Shown in pieces: positions 25,071 to 37,449 of a stretch of 64,000 nt of DNA; positions within the stretch are counted from its first letter, which is position 1; every line of letters begins with the position of its first letter. Source of the stretch: Lineus longissimus (taxonomy: Eukaryota > Nemertea > Pilidiophora > Heteronemertea > Lineidae); assembly GCF_910592395.1 (NCBI RefSeq), contig NC_088312.1:23505292-23569291 (forward strand), in the 5' to 3' direction. Made by a program: the position numbers and the translations under genes. A model generated the notes under the pieces. That model was not told the origin of the DNA, searched no databases, and saw only the letters and a program-made list of their open reading frames with translations.

Positions 25071-25716
25071 TCTGGACAAATTGTTGACATCATGAGTAAA
25101 GGGACTCCGCCCATTGGACCACGCTCCCTTCCAAGAGCGACTCGTCTGTTCAACCTTGATGGCTTGAGAGAATTCGAAGTCATTTGACAGGTTTTTTATT
25201 ACCTTTTTCTGCAGTTTCAACTTTCAAATGATATACAACGTACAGCTGGTTCATTTCCTTCAATTTCCATCTCAAACTTCCCTTCATCTTCCGATCCCCG
25301 ACAAGTGACATATTCAACAAACGTACCATTTATGACCGAGTTTATCATAAAAAGAACTACAAACTCGCTTCCCCACTGATCACATTCATTCTTTTCTAAT
25401 CTGTTTACAATTACCGAACAGCCTCGGGGCGTGTGCCACGCGAGTTGAACATTTTCTCCTAAAAATATCACTGATTGGACCTCATTCGAATAGAAAGCTA
25501 ATCGGAATGGGGGCATAAAACGCAACTGTGAGAAAATCTCGAATTTCAAAAGACGTTCCCTGGCGTATTGTTCAAGTAAAAGATTTTGAACGCGCGACGA
25601 ATACGGGCAAGACAATCTCAGAATCGACACCATGGTGAGGCACGTGCGTTGTGAAGTCATGATAAGGACTGGAGTGACGACTTGTAAAGACTTCATTGTT
25701 GTGTTGACCAAAAATG
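25071..25716 (-). repeat. Third, partial copy of an inverted-repeat segment, with intact ORF
   Basis: Closely similar to 31109-31753 (same orientation) and to the corresponding part of the right arm (about 59980-60373 plus 61770-62005). The minus strand here is open to the stop at 25217-25219, and the preceding ~160 codons are non-repetitive. They are beta-rich, with four cysteines in the last ~70 residues and an N-glycosylation site, NGTF. In both arm copies this frame is broken by a stop after the motif MPPF and, in the left copy, a one-base deletion. I do not recognise the family. It may be a fragment of a secreted or surface protein carried by the repeat. Upstream it fuses in frame to a 64-bp array, which is an artefact. 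Confidence 0.6.
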
Positions 25717-26850
25717 CGAATGGCAGTTGACTGGTGATGCGGGCTTGGGCCATGGGGTTGATTGTGGCTTCCAAGACAATGCAAATGGCAGTTGACCGTT
25801 GAAGCGGGCATGGGCCATGGGTTGATTTTGGCTTCCAAGACAATGCGAATGGCAGTTGACCGTTGAAGCGGGCATGGGCCATGGGTTGATTTTTGCTTCC
25901 AAGACAATGCGACTGGCAGTTGACCGTTGAAGCGGGCATGGGCCATGGGTTGATTTTTGCTTCCAAGACTATGCGAATGGCAGTTGACCGTTGAAGCGGG
26001 CATTGGCCATGGGGTTGATTTTGGCTTCCAAGACTATGCGAATGGCAGTTGACCGTTGAAGCGGGCATGGGCCATGGGTTGATTTTGGCTTCCAAGACAA
26101 TGCGAATGGCAGTTGACCGTTGAAGCGGGCATGGGCCATGGGTTGATTTTGGCTTCCAAGACAATGCGATTGGCAGTTGACCGTTGAAGCGGGCATGGAC
26201 CATGGGTTGATTGTGGCTTCAAAGACAATGCGAATGGCAGTTGACCGTTGAAGCAGGCATGGGCCATGGGTTGATTTTGGCTTCCAAGACAATGCAAATG
26301 GCAGTTGACCGTTGAAGCGGGCATGGGCCATGGGGTTGATTTTGGCTTCAAAGACAATGCGAATGGCAGTTGACCGTTGAAGCGGGCATGGGCCATGGGG
26401 TTGATTTTGGCTTCCAAGACAATGCGAATGGCAGTTGACCGTTGAAGCAGGCATGGGCCATGGGTTGATTTTGGCTTCCAAGACAATGCGAATGGCAGTT
26501 GACCGTTGAAGCGGGCATGGGCCATGGGGTTGATTTTGGCTTCAAAGACAATGCGAATGGCAGTTGACCGTTGAAGCGGGCATGGGCCATGGGTTGATTT
26601 TGGCTTCCAAGACAATGCAAATGGCAGTTGACTGTTGAAGCGGGCATGGGCCATGGGGTTGATTTTGGCTTCCAAGACAATGCGAATGGCAGTTGACCGT
26701 TGAAGCAGGCATGGGCCATGGGTTGATTTTGGCTTCCAAGACAATGCGAATGGCAGTTGACCGTTGAAGCGGGCATGGGCCATGGGTTGATTTTGGCTTC
26801 CAAGACAATGCGAATGGCAGTTGACCGGTGAAGCGGGCATGGGCCACCCT
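25717..26850. repeat. 64-bp minisatellite array, ~17.5 units
   Basis: Units of 64 or 65 bp contain GGTTGATTTTGGCTTCCAAG, ACAATGCGAATGGCAGTTGA and CCGTTGAAGCGGGCATGGGC. Minus-strand frames of up to 328 codons are repeat translation. The array starts exactly where the 25071-25716 segment ends, and stops about 140 bp beyond the stop codon of the cysteine-rich peptide gene. Confidence 0.95.
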
Positions 26851-26992
26851 ACTCTTTGCAAAGAAAGAAATAACACCAAAAGATGGATTGCCTAGTGACA
26901 ACGTTTTCTTTCAATTTCACAGTCGATAGAACGGGCAGACGGTCTGCTGCATCGAAAATGATATGCCAGGGCTCCAGATGCAGCTAATCTCC

Positions 26993-28018
26993 CTACTTGA
27001 CTTCGTCGCAAACTGTGTTTTTTGGTTCGCATAGCCGACCGGCCCAAGGCCAGTCACAACACTTATATCCTCCATTGCAAGCAGAAGAGGAATTGCAAAA
27101 TGCACCTCTTATTTGCCTGAAAAAGAGACAATAATTAAGTAGCCGTCCTGGCCCTCACTTACATCCTTCACCTGTATGTTCAAGTCTTTGATAAAAATAA
27201 TCAACCAATGAAAGCATCTTTCGATGGAAGAAAAGGTGACGGTGAACGAACCCTTTTGAAAACACCCAAATCCTGGAACTCCCAGACAAGAAATTCTTAC
27301 CTCCCTAACTTGTAGTTCTTCGAATCTGAAAGAGAAGTTTTAATTATTTCAAGTTATTGCGAAAATTGATCACCAAGATATACAACATATGTTTTTCAGT
27401 TTGGCTTTTTTTCATGGGAGGCTAATCCGAGCACCAACCATCAAAAAACGGGTTCGCCATATAATGAGCGCCAAAGACACACATTCATTTGACCTCTCGC
27501 GCCAGCTTGGTATTCAGTAAAACGACTTTCTCAAGGCCGCAAGCGACACAATGACGGGCAACGTAATAGCGATGTGGTGGTATTGACCGCCCCGTCATAA
27601 ATGGTGCGTTTGTCACCACCTGTCTTCCGGCCGATACCACGGTCACCATGGAATTATTATTGGTGAATCATGGATCGACCAGCTCATCCCTCTTAAGATT
27701 TTCACACAAACTTCAGATCGCGTACGAAATGGTGTCTAATTATCATCAACGATGTGTGTACGTATGGAAACTTAGGTGGGTCAGACAAGTATTCAGAAAA
27801 ACATTGGCTAAGAATGGTTTGATATATAGATCTACTTTTTAGCAAGGCGGCACATCAGAGCACATTATCAATATAAATATCACGACATTCAGGCTAATCC
27901 ATCGTCCTGAACGCGACGTGTGAAAACCTTGGAGAAGACAATATATAATATGCTTACCTGCAGCTGGGAAGCCAACTGCTATCACAACGACAAGTAGGAT
28001 CAGGATGGCTTGCTTCAT
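26993..28018 (-). CDS. Secreted six-cysteine peptide, three coding exons
   Basis: Exons on the minus strand are 27958-28018, 27301-27325 (a 25-nt microexon) and 26993-27116. Donors GCAG|GTAAGC and GGAG|GTAAGA and acceptors CTTCTCTTTCAG and TCTCTTTTTCAG fit, and the phases (1, then 2) agree. The total is 69 residues. Residues 1-20 are a signal peptide (MKQA, then a Leu/Val/Ile core ending PAA). A short basic spacer precedes cysteines at 36, 42, 48, 49, 58 and 65, giving C-x5-C-x5-CC-x8-C-x6-C. This C-C-CC-C-C order is that of inhibitor-cystine-knot peptides, which include antimicrobial, regulatory and venom peptides; the sequence does not show which. An acceptor 9 nt before the ATG (exon start 28027) implies an untranslated first exon upstream. 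The coding exons are too short for an ORF search. Confidence 0.72.
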
Positions 28019-28329
28019 TTTAGAACGCTGAAACAGAGAGTTACAATCAATACGCATCACCAAGTTCATGATGAAGGGGCCACAAAGATATGAATACCAC
28101 TTTAACGGAATACAAGCCTAACGGCGTCAGGTTCACAATTGGATTTGTTAGGCAACAGGCCACTGGAACTTAGGTAATATCTGATATATCGAGGGCCGCA
28201 GACCTGAGTGAGGTCAAAAGGACAGCGCAGCAGAGCAACTCCCTTCTTAAATTCCCCCTCAGAATGACCCGGTGAGTGCCCCGAAAACTTAGAATATTTC
28301 TGTGTAGGAAAATATTAAATTTAATGATT

Positions 28330-28396
28330 CTGAGGCGGAGCAGAACTGGGGTCTACCGTGTGACTGGCAGAGAGTGTGGCCATGTCACTAGGCCAC
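28330..28396 (-). pseudogene. tRNA-derived remnant (SINE head or tRNA pseudogene)
   Basis: On the minus strand, GTGGCCTAGTGACATGG resembles an A box, and GTCACACGGTAGACCCCAGT followed by TCTGCTCCGCC resembles the anticodon and T-arm side of the tRNA-Asp at 21.6 kb. The stems are degenerate. It lies in the presumed 5' intron of the cysteine-rich peptide gene, on the same strand. Confidence 0.35.
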
Positions 28397-28709
28397 CGAC
28401 GCAGCTTGCCGACTAGCAACAAACTAGTATACATACACGTATATACGAAGACAACAGCTAGTATTCACCCGAACGTTTACTTCCGCTTGCTTCGCGATTG
28501 AAAGTTTGGCAGAACGTTATTCGAGAAAAACAAACATGCTGAAGAACCTTTGATTACCAACTGGAAATTTCTGACGACAAATTAAAAGAAAAAAGAGTCA
28601 CAGTGTCAGTGTCAAAAAAGTCAAGTAAAGCATTTATCAACCTGCCAGTGTCAAAAAGTCAAGTAAAGTATTTACCAACCTGCAAATATTCTCTGGATAA
28701 AGTGCCTAC

Positions 28710-28779
28710 CTTCTCCTAAGCTCGCTCTGAACAAATAGTGAATGATAAGAAGCGTGTAGAACATGGGACTGATATATAC
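28710..28779 (-). promoter_or_regulatory. Putative promoter and 5' UTR exon of the cysteine-rich peptide gene
   Basis: On the minus strand a TATATA box lies at about 28773-28778. An initiator-like TCATTC follows about 30-35 bp downstream (A near 28743). A splice donor GGAGAAG|GTAGGC closes a short non-coding exon at 28710. The matching acceptor CTCTGTTTCAG lies just before the start-codon exon. Spacing fits a TATA promoter, but this is inferred from motifs only. Confidence 0.4.
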
Positions 28780-29138
28780 CATTCAGTAAATCTCAGCAAC
28801 CAATTCGTCACTGGCAGCTGTCGTTTCGAGACCACTTGGCGGCTTCAAGCCGAAAAAGAAGTCACGCGTTTATCGTACCACCCAAACACCACACCAAGCT
28901 TTTGTGAATTACACTCCGAACGCAGTGGACCGGCCTCTCCCCTCACCAGTAAAAATAGATGACGAAAAAGACTGCCCCGGGACTGTGAATAATGATGCTC
29001 GATCCTCGTTTTGCGAGTTGTCTAGTATTCAGAGGGACTTTCGCCCTTCAAACGACATATATGCCCGTAGAATCCATGCAATGCGCCTCTCATGCCAAAA
29101 TCGTATCCGCCGACGGTTTATATACGAGTGTATATTTT

Positions 29139-29190
29139 TAGCCCACCTCTTAGCAGAGGTGAGCTTATCCCATACCGTGGCGTCCGTCGT

Positions 29191-29228
<38 letters not shown>

Positions 29229-30264
29229 CGTCGTCCGTTAGCAGGGCACGTTTCGTAACTGTTAAAGCTATTGAGTTGAAACTTGGTACACATGTACCCT
29301 TATGTAATGACACCTTGGAGACCAAGTTTCGGTCCGATTCGTTTCATGGTTTGGCCACCAGGGGGCCAAACGTTAAAAGTGAAAATATGCAATATCTCCC
29401 TTAATAGTAGTCGGGAAATTTTGAAAAAAATATGGTAGGTACTTCTAGCAAAGGTGCATCATATATCCTCCGGGTTTTTGATTTGACCTCCTTTTCAAGG
29501 TCACAGAGGTCAAATGGTGTAAATTGGCCGTTAGGATGTAACGATGGCACGTTTCTAAACTGCAATGACTATTGATACCAAATTTGGTACACATTTACCC
29601 CTTATTCAGGTGATCTCAGGGACCGAAGTTTGGTCCAATATGATTCACCACTTGACCACCAGGGGGCAAAATCCAAAAACCTTAAAAATGTGATTATTCC
29701 TTAACTTCTTGTCCGATTGCCACCAATTTGATATCATGGGTACATCTAACCACCATACAGTATATGTCACACAGGTTTTTAATTTGACCTTCTTGTCAAG
29801 GTCACAGAGGTCAAATGGCGTAAATTCGCCGTCAGGCCGTAACTATGGCACGTTTCTTAACTGCAATGACTATTGATCACAAATTAAGTACACATGTACC
29901 CCTTGGTCAGGTGATCTTAGGTACCGAAGATTGGTGCGATCTGATTTGCCGTTTGGCCTCCAGGGAGGGGGCCAAATCCTAAATTCTTCAAAATGCCATT
30001 ATTCCTAGTAATGACTTGCCCGATTGGCACCAATTTTATATCATAGGTACATCTAATTCTAACAACCATTTAATGTGTCACCCGGGTCTTCTTTGATTTG
30101 ACCTACTTTTCAAGGTCACAGAGGTCGAATGTACTGTAAATTTGCCATTTTGGGGAAATTGTAATTGCTTGGACCTACATCAAACCTAACACTACATGAC
30201 ACAATACCATGCTCTTTATCCATCTTTCCTCAACATGAGGTGAGCACAATGGCCCTGGCCATTT
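29139..30264 (+). mobile_element. 1.1-kb interspersed element, copy B
   Basis: Near-identical to copy A at 3694-4824, including the leading hairpin (here CCCACCTC on the left side), the (CGT)n tract, the three ~300-bp subrepeats and the GAGCACAATGGCCCTGGCC end. CCACCAGGGGGC occurs at 29355 and 29656. It forms the outer end of the left arm. Confidence 0.85.
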
Positions 30265-30510
30265 CATCTAAAAATCTGCGCAAGTCTTTGTTGATTTCAT
30301 TGATGAACTCACAATTTTTTCTATCAATTGCTTGAACACTCGACAGTTGGGGAGATTTAGCGATGGCACATTTCTGCAAAATGTTATACATTTGACCACG
30401 TGCGGACGCCGTCTAGTATCTCCATGGCATAGTATAGTTGAATGAGAGAGTTTCGATGGCGACAACTCGCAAAACGGGCATCCTTTATGCACGTATTACA
30501 GTTCGATCGT

Positions 30511-31108
30511 AAAATCGATGACGATTATCAGATGCAAATCTTTGATTCGACTTGGCTGTGCAGTGACTATTCTAAAATTTAAAAAGCTATATGCCTCTCT
30601 ATGCATGTTCGTCATCATTATACTACTGGGGTGATGATCAGTGAGCACACAGAGGCACTGACATGTACGAATATCTTTGGCTTGACGGCGCACCTATACC
30701 GCTCGAGCGTTAAATCGATGACGATTATCATGATCTTCATTGTTCAAAGTGCCAGATGCAAATCTTTGATTCGACATGGCTGTGCAGTGACTATTCTAAA
30801 ATTTAAAAAGCTATATGCCTCTCTATGCATGTTCGTCATCATTATACTACTGGGGTGATGATCAGTGAGCACACAGAGGCACTGACATGTACGAATATCT
30901 TTGACTTGACGGCGCACCTATACCGCTCGAGCGTTAAATCGATGACGATTATCATGATCTTCATTGTTCAAAGTGCCAGATGCAAATCTTTGATTCGACA
31001 TGGCTGTGCAGTGACTATTCTAAAATTTAAGAAGCTATATGTCTCTCTATGCATGTTGGTCATCATTATACTACTGGGGTGATGATCAGTGAGCACACAG
31101 AGGCACTG
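30511..31108 (+). repeat. 224-bp tandem repeat, ~2.6 units (left arm)
   Basis: Exact spacing of 224 bp is seen between TGCATGTTCGTCATCATTAT at 30601 and 30825. A partial third unit starts at 31049 and an internally deleted unit precedes 30600. The units read open as near-identical 85-codon frames, which is a repeat artefact. The same array is in the right arm at about 62000-62600. Confidence 0.9.
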
Positions 31109-32309
31109 TCTGGACAAATTGTTGACATCATGAGTAAAGGGACTCCGCCCATTGGACCACGCGCCCTTCCAATAGCGACTCGTCTGTTTAACCTTGATGG
31201 CTTGAGAGAATTCGAAGTCATTTGACAGGTTTTTTATTACCTTTTTCTGCAGTTTCAACTTTCAAATGATATACAACGTACAGCTGGTTCATTTCCTTCA
31301 ATTTCCAACTCAAACTTCCCTTCATCTTCCGATCCCCGACAAGTGACATATCAACAAACGTACCATTTATGACCGAGCTTATCATAAAAAGAACTACAAA
31401 CTCGCTTCCCCACTGATCACATTCATTCTTTTCTAATCTGTTCACAATTACCGAACAGCCTCGGGGCGTGTGCCACGCGAGTTGAACATTTTCTCCTAAA
31501 CGTATCACTGATTGGACCTCATTCGAATAGAAAGCTCATCGGAATGGGGGCATAAAACGCAACTGTGAGAAAATATCAAAGTTCAAAAGACGTTTCCTGG
31601 AGTATTGTTCCAGTAAAAGATTGTGAACGCGCGATGAATACGGGCAAGACAATCTCAGAATCGACACCATGGTGAGGCACGTGCGTTGTGAAGTCATGAT
31701 AAGGACTGGAGTGACGACTTGTAAAGACTTCACTGTTGTGTTGACCAAAAATGGCGAGTCCTGTGGGAATGCGTGGTGGACCAGCGCCGTGGGAATGAGG
31801 CTATGGTCAGAATGATGCTGGATGGAGCCGCTCAGCTGACGCGTGCCAAACATCTCTCAAAGCTTCCCGGGGCAGGGGACCAGAGAGGCTAATCCGAGGA
31901 GGCTGGGCTCCACCTGCTTATGAGCAAACACCCCGGCATCGGCCTGCAGCATCCCTGATATCCATCCGTCTGCTCATGAGACGCTGGATACACAGAGGGA
32001 CGGCACACGAGCTCACAACATCAACACACCTACCATACTCAGCGGGAGAGACGTTACAGCAAACTCGAACAAACTGCAAAAAGTGAGCGAAGTCAATCAC
32101 TGCAGCAACAATGGGATGAATCATCTTCCTTTTCCCGCCAAATTGTTAGGTTGTCTGGTGTGAGCGCGCGTGTGACCTGCTCGCTTTCATTGTCTGGAGA
32201 GACTTGTCATCATTCCGATGAACAATTGAAACCTTCTGTTATTCCGTTCACTGTGGCAAGTATATTCTGGCCCCTGTCACCAGGACAATCCAATTGTTCA
32301 AAATATCAC

Positions 32310-33490
32310 TAAGATTCACGAGAACAATCGAACATGTTCAATATCGCCAAGATACGAAGCAATTGAACATGCTTTAAAAATGAATCACAGTGATCATAGA
32401 TCAGGTAATACCCTGTATGTACAGGAAGATATGAACAAAATACCTCTGATCTTCATGTACACTGAAGGCCTACCATTTATGCATAGGAGCGAACAAAGAA
32501 ACCTGTGTTCACCTTGTCTTCTAAAACAGACTTTATGTACATTACGGGCGTCGTTACGTTACATCATCACTTTATGTGTGTGGATTACGAGTCCAGCTCT
32601 CTAATCTCCACGCAGCGCTCGACGAGCTTGGCAAATATGAATGAAAGCAAACACTGGCAAAGGTGTCGATTATTTTGAGCGGCTGAATTCACCGAGCGGT
32701 ACAAAAAGATTAAACTAAAGAAGGATGCCACTTTGTAAGGTTGCCCTTCTCAACCCTTCCAGCGAATCACCTCTCATTAACTATCTAGCTAATAATCATA
32801 TTGAACTTCATTACAAAGGCCACAATGAGGTAATAACTGGTCTGTATGATGGCAACATCCGCATATGAAAAGGGCTCGGTCCTCGCAGGGCAATCTTAGG
32901 GGTCAAAATGATATCTTTTCAGGCTTTTTGAAGGGTCTGTCGCTTCTGGATAACCCTCAGTCAAACCTCCTCGAGCCTCCGCCATCAGATTCATAGTGGA
33001 TTTTTGACTTGAATGGACAGACATGTTCCGATGATTACATAATTAAATTGGAACACCCTACAATGATTTTGGCATAATAGGTTTGGTGGTTCGCGGTCAT
33101 CCCTTCTACATCCCCTTCCGCTCGTGGACCCGTATAATGTCACATCGTAACTTGAGGGAAGTTTTTATGATTCTGGAGAATGAATCGAGCTTTAATTCCG
33201 CCCACCAACCTTCCGCTACGCGGCTCAGGTTCAAACCAACATTTTAGCATCACCCTCCCAATCCATATTTCAGTAGAGAAACAAACCAGTGCAGTGTTAA
33301 TTACTTGAGGAAAACCAGGTATTAGAAATACAATATGAGCATGACTACAACTCCTGGGTCAATTACGTGTTAACTGGTCAAGACGATCCAACCTCGTGTT
33401 GAAATCCCTGTATAGATTCACATCAGCTCGGTCCATCAAGAGCAGCCTAACAATAACGGCTTAATCATAAGTATCATTCTCGAGTTTCCC
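32310..33490. other. Left-arm-specific ~1.2-kb segment, no gene recognised
   Basis: The right arm joins the sequences flanking this block across a short AT-rich junction at about 59395-59440. The block is therefore either an insertion in the left arm or a deletion in the right. No transposon ends or coding domain were recognised. Confidence 0.6.
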
Positions 33491-33664
33491 AGATGTGGAT
33501 GTTGGCCTGATGACAGACGGGTGACAATGGATGAGGTTGACATAGCATGATTTGGCGGATTAGATGGCTCAAGGAGATGCGGCGGTAAGCCTCGGGAAGA
33601 TTGTCTCTCGAGACCACTTGCCAGTCTGTTACGGAATGTGCCTGGTTGACACATATGTCGAGAG

Positions 33665-34320
33665 ACGGGCTGCTCTTCGGTCTCCCCAGGAAGGAAGGAC
33701 ATAGCACGATCCTGGATTGAAGGGACGAGCCGCCAGTCGGTCTCCCCAGGAAGGAAGGACATAGCGCGATCCTGGATTGAAGGGACGAGCCGCCAGTCGG
33801 TCTCCCCAGGAAGGAAGGACATAGCGCGATCCTGGATTGAAGGGACGAGCCGCCAGTCGGTCTCCCCAGGAAGGAAGGACATAGCACGATCCTGGATTGA
33901 AGGGACGAGCCGCCAATCGGTCTCCCCAGGAAGGAAGGACATAGCGCGATCCTGGATTGAAGGGACGAGCCGCCAGTCGGTCTCCCCAGGAAGGAAGGAC
34001 ATAGCACGATCCTGGATTGAAGGGACGAGCCGCCAATCGGTCTCCCCAGGAAGGAAGGACATAGCGCGATCCTGGATTGAAGGGACGAGCCGCCAGTCGG
34101 TCTCCCCAGGAAGGAAGGACATAGCACGATCCTGGATTGAAGGGACGAGCCGCCAATCGGTCTCCCCAGGAAGGAAGGACATAGCGCGATCCTGGATTGA
34201 AGGGACGAGCCGCCAGTCGGTCTCCCCAGGAAGGAAGGACATAGCACGATCCTGGATTGAAGGGACGAGCCGCCAGTCGGTCTCCCAAGGAAGAAAGGAC
34301 ATAGCGCGATCCCGGTTAGA
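33665..34320. repeat. 60-bp minisatellite, ~11 units, with 120-bp higher-order pattern
   Basis: The unit is exactly 60 bp: GGAAGGAAGGACATAGCGCG, ATCCTGGATTGAAGGGACGA, GCCGCCAGTCGGTCTCCCCA. At 33841-34260, CACGAT/CGCGAT and CAGTCGG/CAATCGG alternate between units, giving a 120-bp period. Because 60 is a multiple of 3, three frames stay open for 219-318 codons; these are artefacts. The right arm holds about one unit at 59160-59215. Confidence 0.95.
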
Positions 34321-36823
34321 AGGTTCAAGCATTTTGGATTTATTAGAATAATGAAGCTCCTGAATAGCCGGTGTGCATGATAAAAACTGCAAGATTGCTA
34401 CATCAGGCTACAAACTGCAGACAACAGAATTATTCCCTTGACTCGGCCAAAGATCATCACAACATTCCAAAACCTAATCGAATCGTACACTAATTTCTGT
34501 TCTATAATTGCAGCATTTACCCAGGCAACGTTGCTGTTTCGACGGTTAAAACAGTGTTAATGCGCTTAAACGATGTTCCACAATATTCTCGTTGTAGTCT
34601 GCGCCCGGCCTTTGAATCGTGTCGTCTGTTCGCCTCTCACATCAACAGGTGATTCAATTCAAGCCGCCACATGTCAATGACGCCAAATGTGCGAACATGA
34701 CCGCGCTCCCTCCACTTCAAATCAGGGATTACCTCTTTAAGGATGATGTCATCTATACCACCAGCTTCCTGATTGGCTGATGGTCAACAAGATATTAACT
34801 GCTGAGCAGTGCCGCAGAATCGATGAAATTAACACCTCATTGGTTTGTGTTATTTTGATTGGGGCTTTATAGGAATTAGGTGGTGACATGTCCGTTGGAC
34901 TGTGAGGTGGTCATTTTCTAATTAGCACTTCTTTGAGGGGTTGATTAGCACCCAGTCTCGGGAGGGGTCGGCGGGGGGCGGTTATACATCCAGGTCAAGG
35001 TTGACGAGGAGCCATCCTCGGCGACGTGTTACACTGCCACTGTCACTGCATCCTGTTTGTGTTTTTCATCTGTTGTATCACGAAATGTGTATATCGCAGT
35101 TTAGCTTTAAACCTTGGTTTCCACCAAGTAAACAGCTTTTACTCGACTCTCACTTATTGTCTAAATAAGCATTATCTCCTTATTTCCCATCTCCACTTCC
35201 GCTTTAGCCGTCTGTCGAGATGAGTTTCAATGGTCTGACCAGCGGCCATGATGGTTATCGTCCACTTGTAAACACTAGACACAGATAATCCCTTCATTAT
35301 CTCCTCATTCCAAGTCATCAGCGGATCATCCAGTTGGACCTTGCACAAGGTGGACAGGAAGTCCCGGAGGCCGGGCCGGGTCACCTCTCGCCATGACCTC
35401 TGCGAGACTTGACCTCCTCGACAGGTGACAGGTGAAAGATGACCAAAAAAAAGTGGACCAAGCTGTAAGATCGTATGTATTATGCTAGCTTTATTTCTTT
35501 GGTGAATAAAGCATCTTTTGTCTTGTTTCGGCAAATTGTGATTTGAGTGAAGAAAACATGTTTTTATAAACTTGTGATGGAAGGAAATTGAATGCTTGAC
35601 ATCATTATGAAATGTTGATTAACCAAGGCCCGTGTACTTGGACCCATATTTTATGGTCTTACCTTGGGCTCCAGGGGCAGGCACCCCTGACAAGCATTCC
35701 CATGGTGAGGGCTTAGGGAGGAGACCGCTGGGTCAGGTTGGCGGTGCTCTCAAGGCGGCTTTAGCAAGCCGGGTATTGTAGACCACGGGAAGATCCCCGG
35801 GCAGTCCACACAACTCGAGGCTTCCTCGGACAATCTGAAGGGAGCACGGGTCACCCCGGGCATCTTGCCTCACCCGTCAGCGATGTGGCCCCGGGCTGTT
35901 TCACAACTGAAAATCGTCATGTTTGCTTCTAAACGTGTTGATTGTGAATCAGAATGTCAACTGTGTGATCACAATAACCTCATCAAAGACGGTTTTTAAA
36001 ACCAATGCAGGGTCCTCGTGGGTTAGGTCTTGCTCCGGGCATCGTCGGTTAAACAAACCCTCAAACACCCGAGACACAAGGGATGTCAGTTTGACCCTTT
36101 TCATGGAGAATATTGCAATTTTCCGGCTTCCTTATGCGACATAATTACTTTGATAATAATTTTGTCAAAAATTTGAAAATCATTTTCAAGAACTCGTGAG
36201 AAAATGCAGCGGCCATGCTGCACGTGAGGTTGACTGGATTAGGCTCTGTGGTTTCAACTAGTCGCCTCCTCATTCTGATCTTTGTCGTGGGAAATGTACT
36301 ACATATTTCATGCACCGGTCTCTGTCCTGGGTTCAAGACCGCCATAGTGGGCCGGGTTGATATCTGGCCGGCCCAGCTAAACTTACACTTCTTTCATTGA
36401 AAAACTCATAATGCTGATTAAAACCAGGGTCTTTCAATAAAAAGACTGTTATGACGATTGCAAAATGCCAATGCTAGGCAATGAAGGCAAACGTAATGAC
36501 TTCATTCTTTATACGACTTTGTTGAAATTACAACACGTTATTTGGCGCAAAAAAGGGTAGTATATCTATCATGTTTTTCATAACATTTATTTTCTTACCT
36601 TGGTATCGCACGTAGCTGCGCACTGTCACGCTTGCCTTACCCAGGGATATTTTAAAAGATCTCTGCTTCACCCGAGTAAAGGTCAGACTGACTCCCGCGG
36701 GCCCTGCTCAAGCTCCCCACGTAACTATATTGACACATCAAAGGATTACACCACAATTGTCCACGGTCATAATAGGAAGAATGGCGTTACGCAGTTCTAG
36801 CTAATTAACTCATTTAGTAATAA

Positions 36824-37449
36824 TTAACTAAAATTACCAGCGAAAACACGCCTTTTAGTGACCCCTAATAATAAAGAGGTGGACTTTCGCAAGAACGATT
36901 CACAATGCACCATAATCTGTAAAGATTTGGAGCTCAGATTTGCTGGGACTATAATCATGATTATGGACCCGGTTATATGGGTCAGGATCATTTCCAAGTT
37001 TAAATCATATCTGTACGTAAATACACAACTCCTCGCTCTAGCTGCTATGTAGGTTTCAGAGGAATATCGAGATGCATTGCTCTCTGGGAATGTGAAAAGG
37101 CGCTTCACCCGACTGAGCCCGAAGAAAGGATGAACTCTCGGAATCTCGCCCGAGTCTGATTCGTATGCAAATGAGCTCCAGGGCCGCGTGCGGTGATGGA
37201 CCAGTTCCGCGTCAAGTCTGTGTCTCACTACCTCTTCCTCATCACTGTATCATTCCACAGGGTCGGACATTTGGTTGCCGTTTTGGTGTCCCGGTTTTGG
37301 TTGGAGAATGACTTTGATACTTCGGTTCGAAAAATGATATAATGAGCACCGACTCTCATCGCACGCGCGTTTGAAAAGGAAATCAGTGACCTTTTTAATC
37401 CCTCATCTCTCACTTCACTTTCAAGGTCACACTCAGTCGATTTCATCAT
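36824..37449 (-). other. Conserved frames within the arm, no gene assigned
   Basis: Two consecutive minus-strand frames (134 and 73 codons) are identical in translation to 56323-56948 (+). A 60-codon frame at 37446-37628 precedes them with a 4-nt overlap. The reverse strand is equally conserved, including a 64-codon frame, so the identity reflects recent duplication rather than selection on protein. No domain was recognised. Confidence 0.4.

Noticed and set aside
25217-26879. Long minus-strand frames (up to 328 codons) of a repeating ~21-residue peptide
   Set aside because: They are translations of the 64-bp array in several frames. No start, splice or domain evidence applies apart from the non-repeat 3' part, which is listed separately.
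33436-34392. Three overlapping minus-strand frames of 219-318 codons
   Set aside because: A 60-bp unit keeps every frame open if one unit lacks stops. The peptides are pure repeat and nearly all of the array is absent from the other arm.
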